Counted from the stretch's first letter, positions 44,301-57,158 are shown. The stretch is 64,000 nucleotides of DNA from Madurella fahalii (GCA_029876055.1 CM056877.1:1798001-1862000); one strand, 5' to 3'. Made by a program: numbers and translations. Notes: a model not told the origin generated them from the letters alone.

Positions 44301-47300
44301 GCGCAAGCCCGGTGCGAGGAAATTGCCTTCACTTGCGGTCTCGGTGCCCAGACGTCACGGAAATGCACCTGGTCTTCCTCTTGCTGTCTTAGGAGGCTAG
44401 CAAGGAGGAAAAAGAGCAGAGAGAAATAGAGGAATCGCGCAGACAAGAATAAAAGGGCAAAAATTTTGCTCTTTTCTATGTTGTGATTGGCAAGGGTAAA
44501 CAGGATAAACTCGATGCCTGGCGCTTCACGTGAAATTCGTCTGATGTCGTTCAGAATCAATACTTGTTCGAGTTATAGGCAGGGGAGTTTTCTCCATATG
44601 ACAGGTGACAAGCGACAAGTCCTGCAACAGCCTAGGCACAGATCACTTTTGTTCTTTCCTTCCGTAGCATGAGGATCATTTTGGCCGCCGATTGCGCGGC
44701 AAGAGCGGCGTCTGGTTTACCTAAGGTACCTTGCCTTGGGTTACCTCAGCGTGCAAGTGATGGCGAAGTGACAAGCCTCGGAAGGGCGGCTGGTGCGCTC
44801 CAAACTCATCAGCCTGGCCCCAGGCTCGCTCATGCGCCAATACGATAGAAGGCCCCGCTGGCGATACCAGTCATATAAAAAATTATTTCCAGGCCCTTGG
44901 GGCCGAGGCGATGGGCGCGGCGACCACCGGGGAACTTACCTAGGTTGAGTAGTCATTGCCGCGCACCTCGCTGGAAAGCCGCCGCGGGGGTTACGAGAAG
45001 AACCGGTCATCTACCCAGCGCGCCGGAGTGGATTTGGGGTTCAGGTGGGATTTGGGTGTGGTATTATCAAACATCCACTGCAGGTCACAAAGTTAACGGT
45101 CCCCCACAAGGCCAGGGACGCGGCCCCAGGTCAGATCTCGATGCCAAAAATGGCAGGCAAACACCACTGCTTAGATGCTGCTTTAGCAGCCGCTGGTCTG
45201 TGCAACCCACCAGAAATCTTGCCGCTAATTTTCTGGCATCCTTCAATTCTCCAAAAGCTTACACGGCTCCACGGCGGGCGGTTGCATGCTCCATCCAGTA
45301 CCGGATCGACAGGGTAGACGGCGCAGGTGCTGCATCCTGATATCTTGCGCAACCTTCACATCGTCTCCACCGGTGCCGGGGCCCAGCTTCACTTTCTAGA
45401 CAACGGACGAAGCACACCCCGGCAAGCCTCTGGGAGTACAGGGCCGATGTTCGCGGACCTGCATGGGGCTTCCCTTGTCACCTGGCCACTTCATTGGGCT
45501 GGCGCTTCTTCCGGCCGCATGGTGTCAAGACTTGGATGCGCGCAGGTTCCCGTCCGAAATCGTGCTGGAAGCTGGGGGAGCGCTGTTCCGCAAGGCCGTG
45601 CACGGGCAAGAAAGAAAAAAAAAAAAAAACAGTAACTTTGGTTATTATTAATATTGTTATTATTATTATTTCCATTTCATCTCGTTTCTTTTGTCTTGTT
45701 ACTTTTTCCCTAGCGGACGAGCCTTCGTCGCCGTCCCGGCCGGGACGCCATGTGTCGCCGCCGCGCATGTGGCCCCTCGCACGATCGGAGCCATGTCTCA
45801 GTCAGGGCACAGGGGTCCACAGCGATGGCGCCGTCGGGGAGCTAATCGTTTTGCAGGGGATTCTGGACCCCCGGCGCCAATACCCACGCTAACGCCAACG
45901 GCGGTTGTCTGACAGAGACGCGGCCGATGCACTCCTTGCGCACGACAACGGCAACATCAGACAACATCAGATGAACCGCCAAGATGAGCGTTGAAGATCA
46001 AACCAAAATGGCCATTCACGTTCTGCCTCTTCCCCGGCAGGCAGGGGTGCTTCCTTGGTCTTATGTATGAACGTTAAGCAAGCAAGCGCGGTGGGTACAT
46101 ATCCACCCGGTGTGTACGCCCGATACCTTCACGGCTGGGCTCCCGTGCCTGGCAGTCCCCTTGTCACCCTCCCTCTTCGTGACCCACCCGCGTGGATTGA
46201 GACTGTGGGGTTTGTTGCGTAGCCTCTCTGCGTTGCAACGAGCGGGCATCTCGAACGAGATTCGGGTTGCTCGTATGTAACTGTGTAGCTCTGGCACGCA
46301 ACTGATGACAACAGCTCCCTTGGCTGCGCCGGCAACATCCCCCCTGTCGGACGAAGTACACACTAGCAGAGACTTCTGCCGCCTTCTGCCGGATCCCTGG
46401 CTAGGAGACAGACTAGGAGAACACACTGCTCCCCTCCCCCAGAGGTCCGGAAGATCGACTAAGGTAGATCCGGACTGCGGTGGTGTCTGGATATCCTACC
46501 AAGGCAAGAAGCGGAAAAGCAAACCAGACAGTCTCAAAATTGTATGGCATGTGCTGCATCGGCAGTGTCCGTTACCGCGTTGCTGGCAGATTGCGAGGGA
46601 CGGGACTCAAAGCTTGACGAAACGGGACTCGAACTCTGCAGAGACGCGTCTCGGGAACCGTGTGCATGGGACAAGCCTTCCGCTGGCCTTTGCCGCGGCT
46701 TTCAACGCTTCTCACAGCCCTTCGAAATCAGGACATCTAGGCTCCACTGGAAAGCTGCTCCTTAGGGTTTGGCAAAGATCCGGGGCTAAGGCTCGATGGG
46801 CCGGTGGCAGCTACGAAGCGCAGCAGTGACGGGCTGAACCAGGGTTACCTTTGACTGACTGGCACGCCCCCACCTTTCACACCTCTTTTGGGGCTGGCCC
46901 GGGGTTGAAGTGATCCTGGATGGCTTTCCCTGCCCGTTAGACTCGTTCCCTGCTGTCGACTGATCGACTAATAAGATCGAGCAAGCGCACGCCCACTCAT
47001 GCCCTACATCCTGTGATCTGCCCTCGGCATACATTGGGCATCTCGTCTCCCCTTCTGTGCAGACCTTCCCCTGGAGCGGCGCCATCTCTTCTACGCTAGC
47101 AGACTCGGGGCGCCGCTGCATTACCTACTGCTGGTCCCGCCCCGTCAAACTCCCAGCGCGATATTTCGGCCTTTTCCGCGTCAGATCCGGTGTGGCTCAG
47201 TCCCATTGCCGGCCTCGAACCCACACATATCATACCCGGTACCCTTGGCGGCAACTCATCATTGTAGTGGATGCCCTCTAACCGGACACACTGCTTATTT

Positions 47301-48520
47301 GGTCCCTGCGCATCAAGAACCCTGGCTCTTTCTCTTCTCTTGACGGTGACATCCCGCATTGGGCTTCTGACTAGCTCTTGGCGGCTCGAAGGGGACATCC
47401 TACCGCCATTCGCCACTCCCACTCCCTTGCCTTGACCTGAAGGTTTCTCTGGGAAGACACGGCCATCCCCAGGCGATTCGCATTATCCGATTAGACACCA
47501 CCCCCAAGCCGCTGACGACGACTCCTTGTCCCCGGGCTAATACCCAACCTCTCTCTCCGGGGGGTGTGGATTTCCGGGGAAGGATATTGGGCAATCTTGG
47601 CTGTATCCTCTGGCCAACGATCGCTAAATCACGGTGGTAACCCGCCTGCACACCCACGCCCGTACCAAGAACCGAAGCAGCAGATCACATCCTGCCACCC
47701 TTCCAGCAAGCAATCGCTATCGACCCAGAAGCGCCGAGTTTCTGGCACACTAAAGCTTGACAGAAGTGGAGAGACCTGTCCCATTATCAGCCATCCGCGC
47801 ACTCCCAGTTTTTCCCAAACCACGAAAGGGGTTGCCACCTTGTAACTATCCTGGCCTCTCCTAACCCATGCTGTGCCGGGATCCAGCCTAGCCTAGTGGT
47901 ATCCCGGACATCTCAGATCCCATAATTAGCCTCCCTCGACCCCTTGACGCTTTCCTGCCAGCTCGTCATTCGTCTAAGCTCAGGTATCCTTTGAGTCTTT
48001 CCATCTTCTATTCAAAAGCGCACCGTCCTTGCAGCGGACAAAGCGGCGACTGTTGACTGTGAGGGACTTTGTAACGGTATTTGCGCAGGAAACTCTTGAT
48101 GCAGTAGAGTCAACAGGCACCCTTGTGTTCTTCTTTTTTCTTTTCCTTCTTTCCTTCTTTTTTTCTTCGTCCTTTCTTTCTTGACCTAGGTGGGGTCTCG
48201 ACGGGCTCTCTTCGCTTCAATACATTTTCCGCCGAGTTCTTCCTATGCAGCGCGGTTATGAGCTGTTGACCGTAGGGCCGTGAGGACTTTGCGAAGACTC
48301 AACTCCTCCTTCGCCCGTGGCCCTCGACCTGGTCAGCCGCAAAATAAGACTTATCCTCGGATAAGACCGAATCGACCGGACTTTCCTCAGCCCCGAGCTA
48401 CTCGACCGGCCCTGCATGTTGCGGCCAGCTGCTACCTCCCGACACGACGAAACACGGAGAACCACGCGTTGCAGAGAATCCCCGACGTCAAAGTCGCTGC
48501 CCAGCGCCAAAACAGTCGCC
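41341..48520. other. 7.2-kb region without a convincing gene
   Basis: Between the MOSC start and the next regulator start I found no recognisable coding exon, tRNA or transposon. The longest plus-strand frames (44897-45340 and 46305-46829, 147 and 174 codons) have shuffled composition and no motif. A frame at 43806-44144 contains a more protein-like stretch, WKFRHRLPSWDFGSFLIDDE, that I cannot place. Simple sequence includes an A15 run at 45615-45629 next to a TTA repeat (45642-45672), and a pyrimidine tract at 48128-48182. The right end is presumably the long leader and promoter of the regulator. Confidence 0.5.
48128..48182 (+). promoter_or_regulatory. Polypyrimidine (CT-rich) tract upstream of the second Zn2Cys6 regulator
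   Basis: A nearly pure CTTT/TTC-rich run of about 55 bp lies some 340 bp before the ATG at 48521. CT-rich tracts commonly mark transcription-start regions in filamentous fungi, so this is a likely core-promoter element. Confidence 0.5.
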
Positions 48521-50995
48521 ATGAGTGACTACTATCATCACTTCCTATCCTCGATGGTTGGTGCCGGGGGCCAGCCCAACCCTAATCAGCTTGATGGCTC
48601 CGGGCAGGGGCAGATGCCTCAGCCAGCAGTCGTGCCCATGGGAGGCCCGGCGGTACCTAACCCATACCAGAGCTTGGGTTATTTCACGGGATTTCCAGAG
48701 CCGATCATGTTCAATGCGCCAAAGGCGCAAAGAAGTAGGCGGAAATCTGCTCCTGGCTTAGACCACATCAAACATCGCCGCACAAGATCCGGTTGCTACA
48801 CTTGCCGCAGCCGGCGTGTCAAGGTATTCTAAGAAGAACCCTTAGCATTAGGTCTGGTCTGACCCGAGAGCAGTGCGACGAGGCCCATCCTATTTGCGAA
48901 AGTGCGTCGGGGAGCAATGGCCCAGCTGTCACCGATGCCAGTGCTAACCTGGAGATAGGGTGTAGGAAAGGAAAAAGAGAATGCATTTATCCCGAGCCGC
49001 CGCCACCAAAGGGGTCCGGAAACAGCAGCTCGAAAGACTCGACGGGGCCGAGTCAGCAGGCGAGCCCCAGTTCTTCTCGCGACGATGATGACGACGAAGC
49101 CGAACAAGATGCCAGATTAGACCCGATCATGGATGAGGAGGAAGACGAACCCGCAAGCGCCACGTCGCAGACGTCTGCCCCTAACTTCCCCTTGCGAAGA
49201 TCCAGCACGACATCCTCGTTCAGCCTCCAACGTGTCGCCACAGGACTGCGCCAGGGGTCAGAGACGCCTTCTTTTGACGGAAACAAGAGCTCGTCCCCTG
49301 CATTGTCAGCCGGGACTACCAGCGCGCTCACATCTGCCGGCTTGTCCTTTGCTGAGCCGATGCAGACGCCTTCTCGCCCAGACTGGACATTCCTCCCGCA
49401 CGAGCTGCAGTTCTACCTCGGCTACTTCTACGACAACATCACACACCACCACTATTGTATGGTGAACGACGCCGATGACTTCTTCAGGGCGACCATAACG
49501 GGGTTGGCGATTCGAAACGAGGCCTTGCTCTATGCTGTGGTGGGCTTCTCGGCATACCACCACGCAATGAAGAACCCAAACGGGAGGATCAACGAGTTTC
49601 TGCAATACTACAGTCGCAGCGTCTCGCTGCTGCTGGACTGCCTGAAAAAGAAAGAGAAGTATAGTGTGGGGACGCTATTGACGATACTGCAGCTCGCAAC
49701 GATAGAGGTATGTGACTGCACTCGGAGAGGATGTTAGGATTTTGAAGGGGTGGCCACCGCACGCTAACTGCTGGGGTAGGAATATCTGGGCGATTGGGTC
49801 AACCTCATGGGCCACCAAAGAGCAGCGTTCGAGGTCCTCACACAACTTTTCACGCCGCAGTCCGTAATGCAAACGCCAGCAGGCCGTACGGCATTGATGT
49901 GGTATACGCGGTTCGACGTATTCATCGGTATCATGGGCAGCTTCGAGACGACGTTATCCCCCGAGTGGTACTCGGCACCGGTGGAGTACTACGATTTGAG
50001 GGCGGCAGCAGAACCCCACAACGTGGGCTGGAAATTAGAGGCATGCCAAGCGCGGCTGCGGCGGACGTCGATGGAGATGTCCTTACTTTATGCAAAGGGG
50101 GCAAAACAAGAGGTCACCGAGGACGAGTACACTGCTGGGCATCGCGGGTTGTCGGCCGCTCTCGACGACTGGAAAAACAGCCGGGACCCTGCCCTGACCG
50201 ACGCCGCGTTTCTCGTGTCGGACTTTCCAGGCAACCAGACACCCCGTGCCGACGACGTTGTCATACCCCCTGCGCCTGGCGTCCTGTTCCGGCCGCCATT
50301 GTTCGCCTCGACGATCATGATGTGCGAATACCACTCGATTGTGCTCATGCATGGCAGCCAGACGGCCGCGAAGCTCACAGAGGAAGCCCGGGCGGAACTG
50401 ATGGAGCATGCATACGCGATATGCCAGATCTGCGAGACGGTGGAGTTATGGCCAAACAGCCCTCCGGGAAGCTTGATCGTACTGCAGTCATGCCTTGCAA
50501 TCGCAGCGCTCTTTGTCCGGCGAGATGCGAGGCACCACATGTGGATAAGGAGGAAGTTTGCCTTGCTCGAGAGGATGGGGTGAGTTTCCTGTTCAGGCAC
50601 GAGGCAGACGGCAGCGACGGGAGAACGCATTCGTCGTGGTCCAATGTCGCTGGTCCTCTTTGAGTCGCCTGCTGAAGTGCCGAGGCTAACGGAGCATATC
50701 CCACGCTCATAGGTACATATCTCCCGTCACGATGCGTACGCGCATGGCAGAGCTGTTCTCTGACGAGAGCTGCGTCCGGTGGTGGTTGGCAAACGACGAG
50801 GGCTTTACCCCACTGCTGCAGAATATCCGGGCCATTGCCGACGAGCGAAACGCCATGGCGATATCGACGCAGAGGGAGAGCCTGCAGCAGATTCGCCATG
50901 TATTCTCCAGGATGCAGATCGGGCCAGCGGGCGGGAGCTCCGAGAGCGGCGACGGCGCGCGCGGTGAAGGGAAGGAGGAGGACGCGATGGCCTGA
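48521..50995 (+). CDS. Zn2Cys6 transcription factor with fungal regulatory domain
   Basis: Exons 48521-48823, 48874-48901 (28 nt), 48959-49707, 49780-50579 and 50713-50995 give 720 residues. The zinc cluster has Cys92, 95, 102, 109, 112 and 119 within HRRTRSGCYTCRSRRVKCDE and its continuation, and it is split by two introns. Next come a Ser/Asp-rich acidic linker (about 130-215) and the regulatory domain beginning with WTFLPHELQFYLGYFYDNIT, conserved in C6 regulators of the Fungal_trans_2 type. Two further introns interrupt the regulatory domain. The Gly/Glu-rich end is probably disordered. The class is common in ascomycetes, but I do not recognise the target pathway. The ATG at 48521 gives a sensible N-terminus; the frame is open further upstream. 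Confidence 0.85.
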
Positions 50996-52807
50996 AGACA
51001 GGCCATTGGCGCGCATGGAGATGGATCCTTGCACCTCCACCGTCATTAGATTCCCCCTTGCAAACACACCCGGGCGGGCAGCCAAAAGCTTTGCAGAGGG
51101 TGGAGCCTCATGGGGGGTCTTGACGTCGTTGTTTCGACGTTCCGGGCGCCTGCGAGCCGCGTTCCGGGCGGTTTGGAGGATGGAGACGGTCGAGTGGTCG
51201 GAAGTGGTCTCACGGGACCCAAGGGCGCGGCAAGAGTTGACGTTGGTGGAGGACGATGAGGCTCTCCCTGAACAATTTCCCTGGACCCGATCATGCGGTC
51301 TTGCGACGTCAAATCTCGATGCTAATGCAGGGGCCGGCGCTTGGATCGCGGCTTGAACCGCTTTCGATGTTCTGAAACACGCCTTCGGCACTCCGGCTTT
51401 CCTCACGCCCGCTCCTCTTCCCCACACCCCGACCAACCATGCATGCATTGTCGGGCCTGAGATCCGCTACAGACATCGGACGAACGCGTCGACTTGGGGT
51501 GCTTCATCTGCTCGCCCGGCGCCAATTCGCCCGAGACGTGGGCAGGTCAAGCGCAGTCCCTTCACCGTAATCCTAGCTTATCCCATCAGTCTGCCGAGGC
51601 ACTGCCCCGCGGAAGACGAGGGAGAGCGACGGGGGCGTGGCTTTGTTGGCCTAAAAGGAGAACTTCGGCTCCGAATGTTACCACACCGAGGGCCCGGACA
51701 GATGACGATACTCGACTCCATGTCTTCGACGAGTGACACGACCTTCGCCTCGCATGCCGCATGCCTGCTTTTGACCCCGTCATCTTTACCTCACGTATCA
51801 TTGTTGAGTTCCGGAGCAATTTCACTTCACTTCATGTATCTATTTACCCTACTTAATCCCCCTCCATTCACAGCCCCTCATTATTCACTCCTCGTATTTG
51901 TCCGCATTTATTTTGCCACTTGACGTATTTACCACTTACTTACTATGTACCCTAATGCTTATTCCTACCTGATACTTTTTTTTTTCCCCTCCCATCTCTG
52001 CATCACTCTTTGTTGTTTTCCGCGGGTACATGGGGCCATTATTTCAGGTTGGGGATTGGGGGGTTGGGCCTTGGCAACAGTGAGTGCTCAGCGCTGTACG
52101 GTGCTGAGATGATGAATCGCGACGCAACACGACGCAACGAAATCCTGATAGAAGCGGCGAACATACGCATACACAAAAAGTTGCATATATGGGAAATCGG
52201 TGCCAACTGAGGGCAGAGCATGGTTGGCCGACTGGGCCGGCTTCGGTTGGTTTTTGCGCTGGAAGGCAGCGTGGCGTAAACGGGGGCGGGCAAAACGAAG
52301 CAAAGTAAACACACGAAAAGGAGGTTGCCGAAGCATAGCGAGAGCGAGGGGCGGGGATGCATATATCTTCCAGGATCAGAGGGAGAAGCGTTTTGAGCAT
52401 TTCAAACATTTGGCGTCTATTGTAAATGTGCTATAATAATTCATTCCACCATACCATTGGCTCATCCGTCCCTCATCGCACATGAAATGTTGCATACTCA
52501 TAAGCACGCGCGGCCCGCCGCCGTTTCCTGTTCTTGTCATGTGCTTGTCTCAGCCCGAATATGTTTCGCTGTTGCTTATACAGCGGGGAAAGTGTGTCTG
52601 TCCTCGAAATCTAGGGATGATGACAGGAAATCTCTTGCTCATGCCGCTGATCTTTACAAAGCCGTTTATACAGGTAGAGGGATGTGCTCTTTGGTAATGA
52701 GGGCGCGAAGACGAAACGGGGTATTGATATGATTACTCAAGGAGGCGAAGTAGAAGAATGATAGCAAGCCCACAAACAAGACTTTCGGCCAAAAGAAGTA
52801 GTGAATA
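50996..52807. other. Convergent interval between the regulator and MOB3
   Basis: No gene is supported in these 1.8 kb. Two converging transcripts end here. Frames are below about 175 codons and without motifs; several only overlap the regulator's last exon on the other strand. T-rich stretches occur near 51830-52000. Confidence 0.5.
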
Positions 52808-54621
52808 CTAGTCCGCCTTATCATCTCTTTCTTTCGTGCCCTGCTCTTCCTCTTGCTCACCATCGTCCTTCGTCGCTGCAGATTCGACCTCCCCGGCCGG
52901 CGACGCTTCGGCAGTGCCCGCCATATCCCCACCTTGTTTGTCCTGCTCTGCCAAGGTTGACGGCGCTGGGCCCGGTTCTTTCTCGGCAGCGGCTTGCTTT
53001 GACGCCGTGCCCTCCGTCTTGTTCATGCGCGAGTCTTTACCAGCTTCGCCAGTCTCGGCGGTCGCGACGGACGTCGTCTCCCGAGCTTGTTTCTCGCCCT
53101 GTTCAGCTTCTTTGGCTGAATTGTCGATTGTTTGTTCCGCGGCCTGCTGTGTCTCAGCTGTGGTAGCGGGTTGCGTCTGCTCTGTCTCTGTTTCAGCCTT
53201 CGGCTCAAGCGAAGGTTCAACGTGGGAGGCTGGTCCGGACGACAAGTCAGATCGAGGTTCGGGATCTGTTGCCTCAATCCCTTCCATCGAAACCTCAGCC
53301 GCCGGATCAGACTCAGATACCAGCTCGCCGCTCACTGACGAGCCGGGGGGCGGGATTACGCTAGAGGGCCGCGTAAGCTGCTCGCCCGATGCAAGTGGTC
53401 TGTTCTCCACTATCACGGGGATGTTGGCTAGTTCCAATTCCTCGTCGGCTGGTGCCGGACGGGCCGAGATACGCATCTGGCCGAGCCTGCTGGACAGGTC
53501 CGAACCGTCATCCTCGTCCGCCTCGGGCACCGTCGTGACCGCGCTTCCTGTAGAGGGACTGCTCTTAATATGTCTCCTCGTGTTGGTCCTGCTAATGGAC
53601 GGGTCATCAAGATCGGCACGCTGACTTGGCGGTCTCACGATGGAGATCGGGGCGACGGGTTGCTGATGCTGCTGCTGTCTCCTATCGGAGCTGCCATCTC
53701 CCGCGCCGTTCCCGGCCGAGCTGTCGAGCCCTTCAGCTTCGGGCGGCAGCTTATAATTCTCGGCGGGCAAGAGGTCGTAAATATCGCACACCGTCTTGAA
53801 GAAGACGTAGAGGCCTGTCTGTCCCTCGACATTCCAAAACACGCCGCGGTGTTGAAACCAGGCATGGGCGAATATGCGGTGGAGGCGCCGGAACACATTG
53901 ATTAGGTTCTTGAGAGCCGTGTTCTTGTCGTGAGCGTCAACGACGAAGCGGCTTGGGAAGATCTTGGGATTGGTCACGACGTTGGCGGCCCAGTCAAGCG
54001 TGTGGCAGCAGTAATCGATAGCGCAGCAGCTCTTGGGCGCGTCATGCACGGCACACAAAAACTGCCACTCGCTGGCACGCATCTCGGGGCAGGTTTGAGC
54101 GCTGCAAGGAGGGGTGTCAAACAGGAAGCCGACGATTAGGCTGTTGCACTGCGAGATCAAGAAGCGGCAGAGCTCATACAGCCACAGCGTCTTGTCGATG
54201 TTCGGAGGTGGCGTCGCCAGTAAACCTGCTGCCTCCCTAGTCATTGGCGACGTGTGGCTGGACGTGTGGTAGTGGTGCAGGGCGGCGAGGTGTTCCTGGA
54301 GCTGGAACGCCGAGTCGAGCTGTTCTCGCAGGCCCATATTAGCTTGGTCGTCCGCTCGGTACTAATGACAAGGAAAGAGGGTGAGAAATGTCCAAGGTGT
54401 CTGACCTCATGCAACGGCACTAGCGGAGGACCGGCGGCCATGTCCGCAGACTTTGTGCCTCGGTGGACGCGCCGCTTGGCGTTGGTGTCGATAGCCGTTT
54501 GCTCGATCTGGGCGGCCTGACGGGTGGCATTGGGTCCCATCAACGGCGATTTGGGCCCAATCTGGATCTCGGCCGGAGGAGGCGGGCTAGGTAGCCGGGG
54601 CGAGCTCGGCGGTAGAGCCAT
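52808..54621 (-). CDS. mob3: MOB3/phocein, STRIPAK complex subunit
   Basis: Exons 54406-54621 and 52808-54361 give 589 residues. The Mob/phocein fold spans about residues 75-280, with the zinc-site region CSAQTCPEMRASEWQFLCAV followed by HDAPKSCCAIDYCCHTLDW, and the distal His pair in FRRLHRIFAHAWFQHR. In Sordaria and Neurospora, MOB3 is a core member of STRIPAK and is needed for hyphal fusion and fruiting-body development. After the fold comes a tail of about 300 residues rich in Glu, Ala, Ser and Thr. The start at 54621 gives a Pro-rich N-terminal 60 residues. The intron donor GTCAGA and acceptor TTAG keep frame into YRADDQANMGLREQLDSAFQ. Confidence 0.92.
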
Positions 54622-55203
54622 TGTGACTCAAGACCCGGCGCGAGGCAGACGCGATGATGGTGGTGCAAGGCCGTTGTGCTACACTTGTATTTGCGATTTC
54701 CGAAGCTACGGCTTCCCTGTGTCGACCCTAGCGAGCCTCAATTTTTGTTGGTTGATTATTGCGCCTGCTCGCCTCCCTAGCTGACTATATCGGTTGACAG
54801 CGCGTTGGTGGTGAGCGATCTTTCACTGCCGGGGCCTTTGGTTGCAGAGGGGGAACGGACGGTTTGGTCGAGATTTCCAGCGCGCTTTGTTGGAGAGCTC
54901 TGGCTCGCCCAAGCTTCAGGCGCTAGGCGCCACGCGCCTCGCGGGCATCCCTGCCCCCTTTGTTAGTTACGTAATTCTCCTATACGTAGTAGGGCCCGCT
55001 GCTCCAGCGAGCAACCGTCACTAATTCCAGGCTTCCCGTTGAGCTGCCCCGCAATCTTGGCCTCTTTAGCTGCATGTAAACCGGAAGGCTTGCATACCTT
55101 AGACATATCCTGTGTTCTGGTACTCCTCGAAGTCTCGCAACTAAAGCTACCATCCCCCCCCCTTCCCCCCCCCTGCGCTGTTTCCCTTTTGCCTTGAGTC
55201 GAA
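54622..55203. promoter_or_regulatory. Divergent region between MOB3 and ZNG1
   Basis: These 582 bp hold two outward promoters. A C-rich stretch (about 55153-55174) lies 30-50 bp before the ZNG1 ATG. No gene is seen. Confidence 0.4.
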
Positions 55204-56645
55204 ATGGATTGGGATGACCAAGACGGCCCGCCAGAGCTTGTTGGCACTGGGACCGAGCTCGCGCCTGAGGAAAAGCCGGTAAAGGTGCCCATCACGATAG
55301 TAACAGGTCTGTTGCCCTGAGATTATATTCTCATGGCTAGCTCGGGGTCTGACCTAGAATGCCTGCAGGATACCTGGGTGCCGGCAAGACAACCCTCCTT
55401 AACTACATCCTTACTGCCGAGCATGGGAAGAAGATTGCTGTGATTATGAATGGTGAGGAATAACTGCCGCTGTCGCTTTACACGTGATGTGGCAGTCTCA
55501 CTGACCGTTGGCGACATGACTAGAGTTTGGTGACTGTAAGCGCATTGGCCTAGCCTCGCTAGAGTAAGCTGACATGGTGGTTAGCCCTCGACATTGAGAA
55601 ATCCCTGACGATCAACAAGGACGGCGAGTCTGTCGAGGAGTGGATGGAAGTCGGCAATGGGTGCATCTGCTGCTCCGTAAAGTAAGCGATGGCCCTGCGG
55701 ATATCTAACAGGACCGAGCATGGTAACCGAAGTCGCAGAGACACCGGCGTCGCCGCTATTGAGTCGCTGATGGAGAAGAAGGGGAAATTCGACTACATTC
55801 TTCTCGAGACGACGGGCCTCGCAGACCCAGGAAATCTGGCGCCCATGTTCTGGATGGACGACGGACTCGGCAGCACCATCTACCTCGACGGCATCGTGAC
55901 CCTTGTCGATGCCAAGAACATCCTGCGCAGCCTGGATGACCCCGCAGGGAAGGTTGAGGGCCACGAGGGGGACGATGGCCACGGGCCCGCCATGACGACC
56001 GCCCATGTGCAGATCTCACACGCAGACGTTGTCGTCATCAACAAGTCCGACCTGGTCAGCGAGCAGGAGCTACAGGCTGTGAGGGACAGGGTCGAGTCCA
56101 TCAACGGCCTGGCCAAGATCTTCGTCACTTCGCAGAGCGTCGTGCCGGAGCTGGAAGGGTTTCTCTTGGACCTACACGCTTATGACAGGGTGGAAGAGCT
56201 CGATCGTCCTACCATTGGGCACAGCCACCTCGACAAGGTAAGAGCATTCCCAATTTAATTGTGTGCTCGGCCGCGAAGTGGCTGACCTCGATAGACGATA
56301 TCGACGCTCTCTATTCCGCTGCCGGAGTTGACCGAGGACCAGCACTCAGCGGTAGATGCCTGGTTACGCTCAGTCTTGTGGGAAAACCTTCTACCGGGTC
56401 ACAAGCCAACAGGGGGCCCAGCATTTAACATCCACCGGCTAAAGGGCCGCTTTTTTGTCCGGAACGGAAGCGAGAAGATTATTCAGGGAGTACGAGAAAT
56501 CTTTGACATCTTCGATAGTCCCTCGCCACAGCCAGATTCGGACGGTCCGCGAGCCGGCAAGCTGGTCCTCATCGGGCGGCATCTGGACCACTTCGACTTT
56601 CGACAAAGCCTCACGGAGGCAATACGGAGCGTCGCTTCAGCCTAG
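55204..56645 (+). CDS. zng1: ZNG1/COG0523 zinc-chaperone GTPase
   Basis: Six exons (55204-55306, 55369-55452, 55524-55535, 55585-55681, 55739-56237, 56295-56645) give 381 residues. The P-loop GYLGAGKTT starts at Gly35, the metal-binding motif GNGCICCS has Cys93, 95 and 96, and the guanine-specificity motif is NKSD. The DILLETTGLADP-like segment reads YILLETTGLADPGNLAPMFW. The C-terminal CobW_C domain covers about 280-375, with FNIHRLKGRFFV. Proteins of this family hand zinc to methionine aminopeptidase 1 using GTP. Exon 3 is 12 nt and encodes the EFGDS loop. The N-terminus has PPELV where animal ZNG1 has CPELVP. The gene is divergent from MOB3. Confidence 0.9.
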
Positions 56646-57158
56646 GAACTTCCGTTACTGTGCGAGGCGGTGAGTTAGATGGGTATAGAATAGGCGGCCT
56701 GCTTGACCAGAGAGGAGTGTTGTTGTATGGCGAGATGTCAATGGCCCTCCTGGAATTGAGCCCGGAGAATCCAGCCCTGGCTTGTTTGGCAAAAAAGCTG
56801 GCAAACCACCGCTCAATATCGAAGCGACGATCAAAGGAGATAAAGAAAGCTAGATTTGTATGGCCGCTTGTCAGGGGCTTTAGAGCCAGTCGATCACTGC
56901 GTGCCGTAATTACGGTATCGTTTGCGAAGGATATGAGGGTGCACGTGCCTTATTGCGGCGTTGGCGCTTTCGTTAAGCGTCTCCTTTGGCCAAGCGTTTG
57001 CAGCCGCAGTCCCCAAGTGCAACCGCGACATCTCCATTGTGGATTTACCAGCCAACGCTTGACCGTTGGCCGCTTGACGAGAGAGGCCATTCGCGTGGCA
57101 CACGACACTGCCATTGAAACCCCGAACGACGACTAGTCGCGTACCCCGGCAACCTGAA
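56646..57158. other. Interval between ZNG1 and NOT2
   Basis: These 513 bp carry the ZNG1 3' end and the NOT2 promoter. Frames here are not protein-like. Confidence 0.4.

Noticed and set aside
46620..46640. GGGACTCGAACTC, resembling a tRNA T-arm complement
   Set aside because: No acceptor, D or anticodon arms can be formed around it.
46305..46829. 174-codon plus-strand frame
   Set aside because: No motif, unusual composition, and no splice-supported extension.
50375..51448. 357-codon minus-strand frame at the end of the second Zn2Cys6 gene
   Set aside because: Most of it is antisense to conserved exons and the rest has no motif.
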